Shown here: in pieces, positions 48,597 to 56,618 of the stretch
Layout: each line of letters starts with the position of its first letter
How positions within the stretch are numbered: position 1 is the stretch's first letter
The notes under the pieces: generated by a model
The model's input: only the letters and a program-made list of their open reading frames with translations
What the model was told of the DNA's origin: nothing
The model's database searches: none
Origin: Phenylobacterium sp.
GTDB taxonomy: Bacteria; Pseudomonadota; Alphaproteobacteria; Caulobacterales; Caulobacteraceae
Direction: 5' to 3'
DNA length: 64,000 bases
Assembly: GCF_004297125.1 (NCBI RefSeq)
Contig: NZ_SCVD01000030.1
Coordinates: 62,001-126,000 of the forward strand
Program-made: the position numbers and the translations under genes

Positions 48597-48615
48597 GGCG
48601 ACGGGGGGCGTCGCC
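48597..48615. terminator. Hairpin in the convergent gap after the RND pump
   Basis: GGCGAC and GTCGCC pair around a GGGGGGC loop, about 100 bases after the pump stop. The gap 48496-48735 also holds other GC-rich dyads (GGCGCC twice near 48520-48552). None has a T-run. Confidence 0.35.
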
Positions 48616-48656
48616 CTTCGGATTGGGGTGTCGATCCAGACAGATGCTCTTCATCG

Positions 48657-48678
48657 ACACCCGCAACATGGCGGGTGT
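48657..48678. terminator. Hairpin upstream of the cytochrome c stop
   Basis: ACACCCGC and GCGGGTGT form a perfect eight-base-pair stem around AACATG, lying between the RND pump and the convergent cytochrome c gene. It probably ends transcripts from the cytochrome side or both sides. Confidence 0.4.
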
Positions 48679-48735
48679 GGTTCTGCGCGTCAAGGTTGTC
48701 GGTGCGCGAAATATTGCGCCCTGCGGGCGAGCTGC

Positions 48736-49239
48736 CTACTGCGCCTTGTGGCCGGTCTCGACCATCAGGTAGCCGATGAGGTCGGTGCGGTCCTTGGCGT
48801 CCTTCAACCCCGCGAAGGACATCTTGGTGCCGGGCAGGAAGGTCATCGGCTTTTCCAGCCACTGGTCGAGGTGGCTTGCGTCCCACACCCAGCCGGCGTT
48901 CTTCAAGGCGTCGGAATATTTGAAGTCCGGATTGCTGGCCGACTTCTTCCCGAACACGCCGTGCAGGTTGGGGCCGGTCATATTGGCGCCGCCGGGGGCG
49001 ATGGTGTGGCAGGACTGGCAGAGCGCGAACTTCGCCTTGCCGTTGGCCAGGTCGGCGGTGTTGTAGGGCGCGGGGTACGACGCCAGGATCGCCTGCTTGT
49101 CGGCGTCGCTGAGCTCGGGCGCGGCGGGCGCAGCCGGGGCCGAGGCGGTGTCGGGCGGCGAGGCGCTCTCCTGGGGCTTGCTGCAGGCCGCGGCGAGGGT
49201 GACGAGAGCGGCGGCGGCGAGGATCGGTCCCAGGCGCAT
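48736..49239 (-). CDS. Lipoprotein cytochrome c (monoheme class I)
   Basis: A 167-residue protein with a lipoprotein signal ending in TLAAAC (Cys19), an Ala/Pro linker of about 25 residues, and a class I c-type domain: heme site CQSCH (74-78), GPNLHGVFG and a Met ligand in GTKMSFAGL. This resembles membrane-attached CycM/c552-like cytochromes that pass electrons to terminal oxidases. GGAGATTT precedes the ATG. The gene faces the RND operon. Confidence 0.92.
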   Translation of the reverse strand: MRLGPILAAAALVTLAAACSKPQESASPPDTASAPAAPAAPELSDADKQAILASYPAPYNTADLANGKAKFALCQSCHTIAPGGANMTGPNLHGVFGKKSASNPDFKYSDALKNAGWVWDASHLDQWLEKPMTFLPGTKMSFAGLKDAKDRTDLIGYLMVETGHKAQ

Positions 49240-49292
49240 GGAAATCTCCGGCTACGAAATCGGCGGCAAACTAGCTGCGGCTTGGGGGATGT

Positions 49293-49745
49293 CTAGAGCT
49301 GCTTGCGCCGTTCCCGGTTCACGGCCTGGTCGAGGGCCTGCAGGAAGCGCGAGCGGTCGGCGGCGGCGAACGGGCGGGGGCCTCCGGTGATCTCGCCGGT
49401 CGAGCGGATATGCTCCATGATCGACCGCTGGGCGAGCGCCGAGCCGATCGAGTCCGGCGTGAACGGCCGACCGTTCGGGGCGATGGCCGCGCCGCCTGCC
49501 TTCAGCACCCGGTCGGCCAGCGGAATGTCGTTGGTGACCACGATGTCGCCGGGCTGGGTCTGCTCGGCGATCCAATCGTCAGCCACATCGGGCCCGGCGT
49601 CGACGATCCGGCGCTCGATCATCGGCGACTGGGGGATCTGGATGAAGCTGTTGGAGACGACGAACGTCTTCAGGCCGTATCGCGCGGCGACCTTGTAGGT
49701 CTCGTCCTTCACCGGACAGGCATCGGCGTCGATGAAGATGCGCAT
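49293..49745 (-). CDS. YaiI/YqxD family protein (DUF188)
   Basis: The 150-residue protein begins with MRIFIDADACPVKDE, the family's acidic metal-binding loop, followed by VVTNDIPLADRVL and the conserved NGRPFTPDSIG. The fold is PIN-like, so a nuclease role is possible but unproven for the family. ATG 49745 is preceded by CGGGA. A GTG four codons upstream is less likely. Confidence 0.9.
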   Translation of the reverse strand: MRIFIDADACPVKDETYKVAARYGLKTFVVSNSFIQIPQSPMIERRIVDAGPDVADDWIAEQTQPGDIVVTNDIPLADRVLKAGGAAIAPNGRPFTPDSIGSALAQRSIMEHIRSTGEITGGPRPFAAADRSRFLQALDQAVNRERRKQL

Positions 49746-49870
49746 CGGTCCCGGCACTACAGGATTCCGCCGCGCGCCTCACGCGCCTTTGATCGGCGTC
49801 GCCGGACAAGCGCCACTTTTGGCGTGTTAAGTTCCATGTGTTGGGGGTGTTTCGAAAAGGGGGTGACCCC

Positions 49871-50056
49871 ATGGAAAGCTTCTGGATGCGGGCGTTGGAC
49901 GACGCCGAACGGGCCGAGGCCAGGGCAAAGGCCCTGCGGGCGCGCTTCGGCGAGAGCGCGGAGGCCCGCTGCCGCGCCGAACTGCAGAGTTTCGACGAGC
50001 GAGACCCACGCCGCCGCCGTGTCGCCGACGTCTTTCGCGCCCTGCGCTGGACCTGA
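49871..50056 (+). CDS. Small basic/helical protein, 61 residues
   Basis: An ATG with AGGGGGTGA upstream opens a 61-residue frame. The product is almost all charged residues and alanine (DDAERAEARAKALRARF, then RDPRRRRVADVF), predicted to form one or two helices. The codons match the GC-rich local pattern. I do not recognise it. It is divergent from the YaiI-family gene, and a CGCCA/TGGCG dyad lies in the shared gap. Confidence 0.68.
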   Translation: MESFWMRALDDAERAEARAKALRARFGESAEARCRAELQSFDERDPRRRRVADVFRALRWT

Positions 50057-50274
50057 GCGAGAAGTCCTCGGGCAGGTACATCTCCGGCGGGACCGGCACG
50101 CGCGTATCGCGCCCGCCGAACCCGTCGGCCAGTTCGCGGGGATGTGATCGAGCCTAAGCGTCTCGGGTTCGGTGAACGACGTCGGACAGGTCTCGCGCGG
50201 AAAGAGGCCCCCTTGAGGCGCCGCATGTGACAACCTCGCGACGATCCGCGCCGTCGCCGGCCGGCCCCCCCGGT

Positions 50275-51390
50275 TCAGCGATCGCCACCGGCGGCCACGC
50301 GCCGCCCCGCGCCGCACGCCGCGGCCTGATCCTCCGCGGTCTTGGCGATGGTCTTGAAGCGCGCCTCGAGGTCGCCGACGACGACGGCGTCGGTGCTGCG
50401 CGCCAGGATCTCCTTGTTCAGGTAGCGCGAGGTCACCGTGTAGTTGAGGCTGCCGAACCAGGCGGAGCGGTGGCCGCCGTCGTCGATGATGACGAACTTG
50501 GCGTGCATCGGCAGGCCTTCCGCGTCGCAGTACCGGCGGACTTGGGCGCCGGCCTTGTCCAGCTGGCGGACCACCCCGCTTGGCACGCGCCGCCGCGTCT
50601 CGTGGACCACGAGGTCGACGTCCGCCCCGCGCGCCGCCGCGGCCGCCAGCGTCTTGGCGAAGGGGCCGTCGTCCATGTGCGAGATGGCGGCCTGGACGCT
50701 GTCGCCAGGGCCCAGCCGGGCGATCCGCCGTTCGACCACATCGGGCCGCAGGCGCGGGAAAAAGTAGAGCCGAGCGTCCTCCAGCTTGACCGGCCGGTTC
50801 TCGCGGCGGCCGAAGCGGCCGCCCTTGCCGTGCCAGAGGCGCTCGGCCGCTCGGCGCAGGGCGCGGGTGGTGTCGGGATCGCGGAAGCCGACCAGAAGGT
50901 TCTCGCCCCGGTCCTGGTCGCCGATGTCGGCGATCAGCTTCGGGTCGTCGACCGCGTCGCCGGACGGGTTGAACGAGCCGATCAGCACTTCGGGCTGCGG
51001 GCCGGAGAAGGCGTAGACCTTGGCGTGCAGGTGGGCGGCGCCGAACCACGCGCGGTGCAGGCGCAGGCCATCGCCCAGGCCCGCGCGGAGGCTGGCGATG
51101 ACCGCGTCGTTCGCCTTGCTCCGCCGGGGGCTGCCCTCGATCCGGACGCGGACCCGCACGCCGCGCTTCTGGGCGGCCACCAGGCTGTCGGCCAGGCCCT
51201 GGTCGCGGAAATAGTAAGTGGCCCAGGTGATCTCGCTGCCCGGCGGCGCGGCGTCCACCCGCGCCTTCAGCAGGTCGCGCAGCGCGCCCGGCGGCTGGTC
51301 CGGCCCGCCGAAATAGATCTCAGTGGCAGGCCGCGCCGCGGCGGGGCTGGGCGCCTCGTGGGCTGGCGGGGGGCCGATATCCATGGGCAT
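50275..51390 (-). CDS. Phospholipase D-like protein (two HKD motifs)
   Basis: A 371-residue protein with two PLD phosphodiesterase motifs: HLHAKVYAF with a following IGSFN, and PMHAKFVIIDDGG with FGSLN. Both keep the HxK pattern. Such proteins are cardiolipin synthases, phospholipases or PLD-type nucleases. No membrane helix is seen, which argues against a classical cardiolipin synthase. I take the ATG at 51390 (SD GGAG). A TTG 50 codons upstream is possible. The start lies just below a perfect 12-base-pair hairpin. Confidence 0.85.
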   Translation of the reverse strand: MPMDIGPPPAHEAPSPAAARPATEIYFGGPDQPPGALRDLLKARVDAAPPGSEITWATYYFRDQGLADSLVAAQKRGVRVRVRIEGSPRRSKANDAVIASLRAGLGDGLRLHRAWFGAAHLHAKVYAFSGPQPEVLIGSFNPSGDAVDDPKLIADIGDQDRGENLLVGFRDPDTTRALRRAAERLWHGKGGRFGRRENRPVKLEDARLYFFPRLRPDVVERRIARLGPGDSVQAAISHMDDGPFAKTLAAAAARGADVDLVVHETRRRVPSGVVRQLDKAGAQVRRYCDAEGLPMHAKFVIIDDGGHRSAWFGSLNYTVTSRYLNKEILARSTDAVVVGDLEARFKTIAKTAEDQAAACGAGRRVAAGGDR

Positions 51391-51396
51391 GGGTTG

Positions 51397-51435
51397 CGCT
51401 CCGTCCGCTATGTCGCCTCGGAGGCGGACGGAGCG
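51397..51435 (-). promoter_or_regulatory. Perfect 12-bp inverted repeat covering the Shine-Dalgarno of the phospholipase D-like gene
   Basis: CGCTCCGTCCGC (51397-51408) and GCGGACGGAGCG (51424-51435) are perfect complements with a 15-base loop. In the mRNA (minus strand) the 3' arm contains GGAG, ending six bases before the ATG at 51390. If the transcript starts upstream, the ribosome site would be buried in the stem. If the longer TTG start is used instead, this is simply coding sequence. Confidence 0.45.
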
Positions 51436-51803
51436 GCGCCTGAGGGTTCGTTCAGATCGCGATGCATAAGGTCTAGCTAGGGCTTCGGACGCTGGCCGCC
51501 AACCAGGTTCGGGTTCAATTTGAGTTGTATCGTCCTGCAAAGCTCGTCGCCCTGATCGTGATCCGAACTATCTGAGCGCGGCCAGCCAGATCAACGGAAG
51601 GGGAGGCGAACGGAACTCTGCGGCTCTAGTGCGAGCGCCGGATGTGGCGGATGATGTGCAAGCGGAAGATCCGACCCCCGCCCCAACGCCACGCCGGCAC
51701 GGTGGCACGCCTGCAGGCGCCATGGTGGAAGCGGCCATTCCTGCGCGGTCGATGATCCGGCCGGTGGGCCTACGCGTGATACCCAGCAGCCTTGACCGCC
51801 TCA
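51436..51803. other. Spacer between phospholipase D-like and PEP-CTERM genes, no gene supported
   Basis: About 370 bases with mixed composition. Only short, atypical frames without ribosome sites are present, for example one at 51629-51841 on the plus strand. I see no repeat or RNA-like structure here apart from the hairpins listed at either end. Confidence 0.5.
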
Positions 51804-51831
51804 GGCCCCGGCTCCCGCCGGGGGGCCATTT
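51804..51831 (+). terminator. Hairpin with T-run reading toward the PEP-CTERM gene end
   Basis: GGCCCCGGC pairs with GCCGGGG-GG-CC around TCCC, followed on the plus strand by ATTTT. It abuts the stop of the convergent-strand PEP-CTERM gene. As a plus-strand intrinsic terminator it would shield that gene from antisense reading, and it may also stop minus-strand transcripts. Confidence 0.45.
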
Positions 51832-51837
51832 TGCCTT

Positions 51838-52527
51838 CTAGGCTCCGGCGGTGCGGCGCCGACGAAGCATCGCGCCCGTCGATCCGAAGCCCAGGATCAT
51901 AAGCGCCCAGGTGGTGGGCTCTGGCACCGTGGTGTTGAGCGTCGTCTTGCAGCACCTCTGATTCAGTTCGCCCGCATGGGTCGTGACCCGGATGTCAGTC
52001 GGATTAAGTTTGAAGTTCACCGAAATGGCGCCAGCGTCGGGCCCCGTTCCGTACTCATAACCCCAGATGCTCAAGCGGTTACCGAAAGCCGCTGCGCTGC
52101 CGGAGGCGGCAAAGTCTTCGATGCGAGTGTCTGGCTGATCGCTCCAAAGCGCGGTGCTCAGATAGACCTGACGGTAGCCGGTCAGGTAGCCGTTACAGAG
52201 GCATCGCTGCGGATTGAGCTGGTTGGCGCGGATCGCGTCGAAGGCGATGAGATCCTGGCTCGAGCTGCTGCCTTCAAATGAATAGTCGACACCATTGAGC
52301 GTGAACACAGCACCGAGGCTGTAGTCCTGCTCCGGTCCCTCGTCCTCATAGAAACTGTAGACGACCTTGAATGTCGCGTTGGTATATGCGCCCGGCGTGC
52401 CCCAATAGCCTTCGCCGTCGTAGCCCGTAGCGGTGCCGGTATACTCGATATCGACGTACACGCCCGCAGCGACCGGCGTGGCCGTCAAGAAGGCGAGTGC
52501 GGTTAGGGCCGCCAGAATCTTACGCAT
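51838..52527 (-). CDS. PEPxxWA-CTERM sorting domain protein
   Basis: A 229-residue secreted protein. It has a signal peptide (ILAALTALAFLTATPVAAG), a beta-rich middle region with many Tyr, Gly and Thr, cysteines in CLCNGY and QRCCKTT, and a C-terminal sorting tail PEPTTWALMILGFG followed by RRRR. Tails of this kind are recognised by an exosortase/archaeosortase-like membrane enzyme and are used for surface proteins linked to exopolysaccharide. GGGGGACAG precedes ATG 52527. Base composition is visibly less GC-rich than the flanks. No exosortase is in the window. Confidence 0.85.
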   Translation of the reverse strand: MRKILAALTALAFLTATPVAAGVYVDIEYTGTATGYDGEGYWGTPGAYTNATFKVVYSFYEDEGPEQDYSLGAVFTLNGVDYSFEGSSSSQDLIAFDAIRANQLNPQRCLCNGYLTGYRQVYLSTALWSDQPDTRIEDFAASGSAAAFGNRLSIWGYEYGTGPDAGAISVNFKLNPTDIRVTTHAGELNQRCCKTTLNTTVPEPTTWALMILGFGSTGAMLRRRRTAGA

Positions 52528-52688
52528 GTTACTGTCCCCCAAGCTTTGCCTTTAACCAGTCGCCGTTCGAGCGCGAGAGTCAACGCGACACACGTATGGG
52601 GCGATCCGCAACGGCAAGATGCTCGGCGACGCTCTGGCCCTAGGCGGCCTGGCTCCGCAGCGGTTAGTGGCCTCTCCCGATATGAGCT

Positions 52689-53049
52689 TCAGAACTGCCG
52701 GACGCCCGGTTCCTCAACGACCTTCTCGCAAGCGCCGCTGAACGTCGTGCCGATGAAGGTCAACTCGATCTCGCCTGACTGCCGGTCGATCTTCACGGCC
52801 CGCGAGGGCCCCAGTATCCCGCGCACCTTGCCCAGGATCGTGTCGCCCTGGAGATCGACCGCGATAAGCGGCCACCAGGCGCTGCCCCCTTGAGTTCGGG
52901 AAGGTCGGTGGCAGCGGAAATGAAGCTTGGTCGGGGCCGAAGCGCACATGGACTCGTCCGTTGGCGAACACGCCGGCATCGCCATCAAGGGTTCCGATCA
53001 GAGGGACGAGGCGGAGGCGGGGAGGGATGTTGTCGTTGGCGGCGAGCAT
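52689..53049 (-). pseudogene. Small gene split by a one-base frameshift, hypothetical
   Basis: The 5' part (ATG 53049, MLAANDNIPPRLRLVPLIG, then GRVHVRFGPDQASFPLPPTFP) and the 3' part (SAWWPLIAVDLQGDTILG, then GEIELTFIGTTFSGACEKVVEE, ending in RQF at 52689) read as one protein of about 119 residues if one base is removed near the GGGGG run at 52885-52889. Each half alone runs into unlikely sequence. This is a +1 insertion, either a real mutation or a read error. The function is unknown. It lies 170 bases before tRNA-Thr. Confidence 0.6.
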
Positions 53050-53221
53050 GGGGCCATTATTGGTCCCGAAGTCCGGGGCTTCTAGAACGTCTGGTGAACA
53101 AAGTTCGAGGCTATTTCGGGACCCGCTTTCCCGATGATGCCGACGTTTCCCGTCCGTTCCCGACTGGACGGCGGCCCAGGGCGCCGGTAAATCGCCCGTC
53201 TCCCCTCGGTGGAGGCGGAGC

Positions 53222-53297
53222 GCCGGATTAGCTCAGCTGGTAGAGCAGCGGTTTTGTAAACCGAAGGTCGCGGGTTCGAGTCCTGCATCCGGCACCA
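53222..53297 (+). tRNA. tRNA-Thr (anticodon TGT)
   Basis: A 76-base tRNA with encoded CCA. The acceptor GCCGGAT pairs with ATCCGGC. The D-arm is GCTC/GAGC with GG in the loop. The anticodon loop TTTGTAA carries TGT, reading ACA. The T-arm is GCGGG-TTCGAGT-CCTGC. An E. coli tRNA-Thr(TGT) alignment by eye agrees. No direct repeat of the 3' end was noticed in the surrounding 5 kb, so there is no sign of integration. Confidence 0.95.
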
Positions 53298-53347
53298 TTC
53301 CCTCTCTTGCGGCGCGCGCGCTATGCTCCGCGGAAAAGGGGGAAGCC

Positions 53348-54751
53348 ATGCGTTTCGATGAGTACCGGTCGCACGACGCGGTGGGGCTGGCGGCCTTGGT
53401 GGCCAAGGGCGAGGTGACGCCCGACGAGCTGCTGGACGTGGCGGTGGCGCGGTCGGCGGAGGTCAATCCGAAGATCAACGCCGTGACCATGGACCTCAGC
53501 CACCGCGCGCGGGGCGCCAAGGCGCCCGGCGGGCCGCTGGCGGGCGTGCCCTACCTGCTCAAGGACCTGGGCGCGGCGCTGGAGGGGACGGCCACCTCCA
53601 ACGGCTCCCGGGTGTTCGCCGACCAGACGGCGGCCGCCGACAGCGCGATCACCCGACTCTACAAGGCCGCCGGTCTCAACATCTTCGGCAAGACCAACAC
53701 GCCGGAATTCGGTCTGTGGCCATTCACCGAGGGCGAGTTGCTGGGCGTCTGCCGCAACCCCTGGGACCTGGGCCGCACGCCGGGCGGATCGTCGGGCGGC
53801 GCAGCGGCGGCCGTGGCGGCCGGGATCACGCCCGCCGCCCACGCCAGCGACGGGGGCGGCTCGATCCGTACCCCGGCCTCGTGCTGCGGCCTGTTCGGGA
53901 TGAAGCCGTCGCGCGGGCGGGTGTCGTTCGCGCCGGCCGGCGAGGGCTGGGCGGGCGCCTCGATCCAGCACGCGGTGACGCGGTCGGTGCGCGACAGCGC
54001 GGTCCTGCTGGACATCGCCTGCGCGCCACAGCCGGGCGACCCCTATTTCCTGGCGCCGCCCGAGCGGCCGTTCGCCCAGGAGGTGGGCCGCGATCCCGGC
54101 CGGCTGCGCATCGCCTTCACCGACGCGGCGCTGCAGGCCGACGCGCTGGATTCCGAGTGCGCCGCCGCCGTGCGCGACGTGGCCAAACTGTGTGAGGGCC
54201 TGGGCCACCAGGTCGAGCTGGTGAAGGTCCCCGGCGACTTCGCCGCCATGCAGGCGGCCGCAGGGCAGGTGATCGCCGCCAGCGTGGCGGCCACCCTGGA
54301 CGCCGAGGCCGAGCGCCGCGGCCGGCCGATCGCCGACGGCGAGGTCGAGGCCCTGACCATGACGACCTACCGGCGCGGCCAGGCGGTCTCGGCGTCGGAC
54401 TATGTCCGCGGCGTCCAGACGCTGCACGCGTTCGGGCGCGCGGTGGCCGGGCTGTTCGACGACTATGACGTGTTGCTCACCTCGACCCTGGGCGAGCCGG
54501 CCATCCCCATCGGCCACGTGCTGGAGGACGTCCGCCAGATCGGCCAGCGGCTGTTCCACTTCATGCCCAACACCCAGGGCTTCAACAACACGGGGCAGCC
54601 CGCGATGACCGTGCCGCTGGCCTGGAGCGCGGGCGGCCTGCCCATCGGGTTGCAGTTCGTCGCCCGGCTGGGCGACGAAGCGACGCTGTTCCGGCTGGCG
54701 GGGCAGTTGGAGCGGGCCAGGCCCTGGTTCGACCGCACGCCAGAGCTTTAG
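53348..54751 (+). CDS. Amidase (amidase signature family)
   Basis: A 467-residue enzyme with the catalytic Lys72 in YLLKDLG, the cis-Ser loop PGGSSGGAAA (146-153) and Ser172 in DGGGSIRTP. The segment FTEGELLGVCRNPWDLGRTPGG is the usual lead-in. The C-terminal part (TQGFNNTGQPAMTVPLAW) is typical of GatA-like and fatty-acid amide hydrolases. The substrate is unknown, and it differs clearly from the amidase at 10504. GGGGGAAGCC precedes the ATG. It starts 50 bases after tRNA-Thr. Confidence 0.9.
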   Translation: MRFDEYRSHDAVGLAALVAKGEVTPDELLDVAVARSAEVNPKINAVTMDLSHRARGAKAPGGPLAGVPYLLKDLGAALEGTATSNGSRVFADQTAAADSAITRLYKAAGLNIFGKTNTPEFGLWPFTEGELLGVCRNPWDLGRTPGGSSGGAAAAVAAGITPAAHASDGGGSIRTPASCCGLFGMKPSRGRVSFAPAGEGWAGASIQHAVTRSVRDSAVLLDIACAPQPGDPYFLAPPERPFAQEVGRDPGRLRIAFTDAALQADALDSECAAAVRDVAKLCEGLGHQVELVKVPGDFAAMQAAAGQVIAASVAATLDAEAERRGRPIADGEVEALTMTTYRRGQAVSASDYVRGVQTLHAFGRAVAGLFDDYDVLLTSTLGEPAIPIGHVLEDVRQIGQRLFHFMPNTQGFNNTGQPAMTVPLAWSAGGLPIGLQFVARLGDEATLFRLAGQLERARPWFDRTPEL

Positions 54752-54939
54752 GCCCGCAGGTTGCAACGCACCCGGCGCAAGTCGGGGGTGCGTGCCGAGA
54801 CGGGACGCAACGCCTCCGGCGGCCCGGTGTGCCTGGGGGGGCGACCGGGCCCAACGTCTGCGAGACGGACGTTGGCTGCAGGTGGTCCGGTACAGCGGCG
54901 CGTAGGGTCACAATGCCCTGGCCGGACCGCCTGCGGCGT

Positions 54940-55737
54940 TTATTTCCCCGGTCCCCCGCGGCCACGCCGACGCTGCTGCGTCAGATAGACGGCGATGACG
55001 CCAGTGGCCACGAGGCCGATCAGCAGGGTCGAAACCGCATTGATCTTCGGGTCCACGCCCAGCCGCACCTGGCTGTAGAGGCGCATGGGCAGGGTGGTGG
55101 CGCCGGGGCCCGAGGTGAAACTGGCGATCACCAGGTCGTCCAGCGAGAGCGTGAAGGCCAGCATCCAGGCTGCGGCCACCGCGGGCGCGATGCCGGGCAG
55201 GGTGACGAGCGCGAACGCCTTCCACGGCGGACAGCCGAGGTCCTGGGCGGCCTCCTCGAGGTTGCGGTCGAAGGTCGCCAGCCGGGCCTGAACCACCACG
55301 GTGGCGTAGGCGAGCGTCAGGGTCGAGTGGCTCAAGGTGACAGTCCAGAAGCCGCGCGGCAGGCCGGCGGCCACGAACAGCAGCAGCAGCGACAGGCCCA
55401 GGATCACCTCGGGCATGACGAGGGTGGCGTAGACGCCGCCCGCCAGCGCCGTGCGGCCCCGGAAGCCGCCGCGCACCAGGGCCACGGCGGCCAGGGTTCC
55501 CAGCACCGTAGCGAGGGTCGCCGACAGCACGCCCACGCGCAGGGTGACCCAGACGGCGTCCAGCATCTGGGCGTCCTGGAACAGGGCCACGTACCAGCGG
55601 GTGGAGAAACCACCCCAGACGGTGACCAGCCGGCTGGCGTTGAACGAATAGACCACCAGGATGACGATGGGCGCGTAGAGGAACGCCAGGCCCAGGACCA
55701 CCGAGGCGATGTTGAAGGGGGACGGGCCTCGCTTCAC
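54940..55737 (-). CDS. potI: Polyamine ABC transporter permease (PotC/PotI type)
   Basis: A 265-residue permease with six predicted membrane helices and the EAA loop LEEAAQDLGCPPWKAFALVTLPGI. The tail SFTSGPGATTLPMRLYSQVRLGVDPKINA is the PotC/PotI signature. It is the last gene of the four-gene set. Its GTG overlaps the TGA of the previous permease. Confidence 0.92.
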   Translation of the reverse strand: MKRGPSPFNIASVVLGLAFLYAPIVILVVYSFNASRLVTVWGGFSTRWYVALFQDAQMLDAVWVTLRVGVLSATLATVLGTLAAVALVRGGFRGRTALAGGVYATLVMPEVILGLSLLLLFVAAGLPRGFWTVTLSHSTLTLAYATVVVQARLATFDRNLEEAAQDLGCPPWKAFALVTLPGIAPAVAAAWMLAFTLSLDDLVIASFTSGPGATTLPMRLYSQVRLGVDPKINAVSTLLIGLVATGVIAVYLTQQRRRGRGGPGK

Positions 55738-56618
55738 CGCAGCACCTTCCCCTGCTCGCGCTCGAACAGCAGGATCGGAACGACCAGGGTGGCCAGCAGC
55801 ACGATCGCCACCGCCGAGGCGGCCGGCCAGTCGCGGTTGGCGAAGAACTCGGTCCAGATCACCCGGCCCAGCATCAGGGTCTCGGACCCGCCCAGCAGGT
55901 CGGGGATCACGAACTCGCCCGCCATCGGGATGAAGCAGAGTAGGGCGCCCGCCGCCGCGCCGGGCAGGGAGAGCGGGAAGGTCACCCGCCAGAACGCCTG
56001 GAGCGGCGTCGCGCCCAGGTCCTGCGCTGCCTCGATCAGGCTCTCGTCCTGCTTCTCCAGCACGGCGTAAAGCGGCAGCACCATGAAGGGCAGATAGGCG
56101 TAGACCAGACCCAGCAGGACGGCCGTCTCGGTGTTCAGGATGTCCACCGGCGGCAAGCCCAGCGCGCCCAGGGCCGCGTTCAGGATGCCGGCCGGCTTCA
56201 GGATGGCGATCCAGGCGTAGATGCGGATCAGGAAGCTGGTCCAGAACGGCAGGATGACCGCCATCACCAGCGCCTGGCGCACCGCCGGCGGGCAGCGGCT
56301 GATCCCGTAGGCGAGGGGGTAGCCGATCAGCAGCAACAGGCCCGTGCCGGTCGCGGCGATCCGCAGGCTGGAGAGGTAGGCGTCGAGGTAGAGACGGTCC
56401 CTCGTCAGCCGCGCATAGGTCTCGCCGTCCAGGGCCGCGAAGAAGGCCTGCAGGCCCGCCAGCCCCTGGCTCCAGTCGATGCGGGGGGCGTAGGGCGGCA
56501 TCGCCAGGGCCGTGTCCGAGAAGGACAGCTTGGCCACCAGCAGGAAGGGGAAGGCGAAGAACAGCGCCAGCCACAGGAACGGCAGGATCGCGGCGAGGCC
56601 CGACTTGCCGCCCTTCAT
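55734..56618 (-). CDS. potH: Polyamine ABC transporter permease (PotB/PotH type)
   Basis: A 294-residue permease with six helices, the EAA loop LIEAAQDLGATPLQAFWRVTFPLS and the PotB/PotH segment GEFVIPDLLGGSETLMLGRVIW. ATG 56618 overlaps the stop of the ATPase gene by four bases and its own stop overlaps the next GTG. Confidence 0.92.
   Translation of the reverse strand: MKGGKSGLAAILPFLWLALFFAFPFLLVAKLSFSDTALAMPPYAPRIDWSQGLAGLQAFFAALDGETYARLTRDRLYLDAYLSSLRIAATGTGLLLLIGYPLAYGISRCPPAVRQALVMAVILPFWTSFLIRIYAWIAILKPAGILNAALGALGLPPVDILNTETAVLLGLVYAYLPFMVLPLYAVLEKQDESLIEAAQDLGATPLQAFWRVTFPLSLPGAAAGALLCFIPMAGEFVIPDLLGGSETLMLGRVIWTEFFANRDWPAASAVAIVLLATLVVPILLFEREQGKVLR

Noticed and set aside
50057-50274. 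A short minus-strand run with a protein-like stretch (VPVPPEMYLPEDFSL) after the phospholipase D-like gene
   Set aside because: It is bounded by a stop upstream with no start or ribosome site before the good part, and it continues into poor sequence. A gene remnant is possible but not supported.
51629-51841. Plus-strand 70-residue frame in the spacer
   Set aside because: No ribosome site, Pro/Arg-rich, and it ends at a terminator hairpin. Probably non-coding.
53222-53297. tRNA-Thr as an integration site for the PEP-CTERM and pseudogene segment
   Set aside because: No copy of the tRNA 3' end and no integrase gene were seen in the surrounding sequence.
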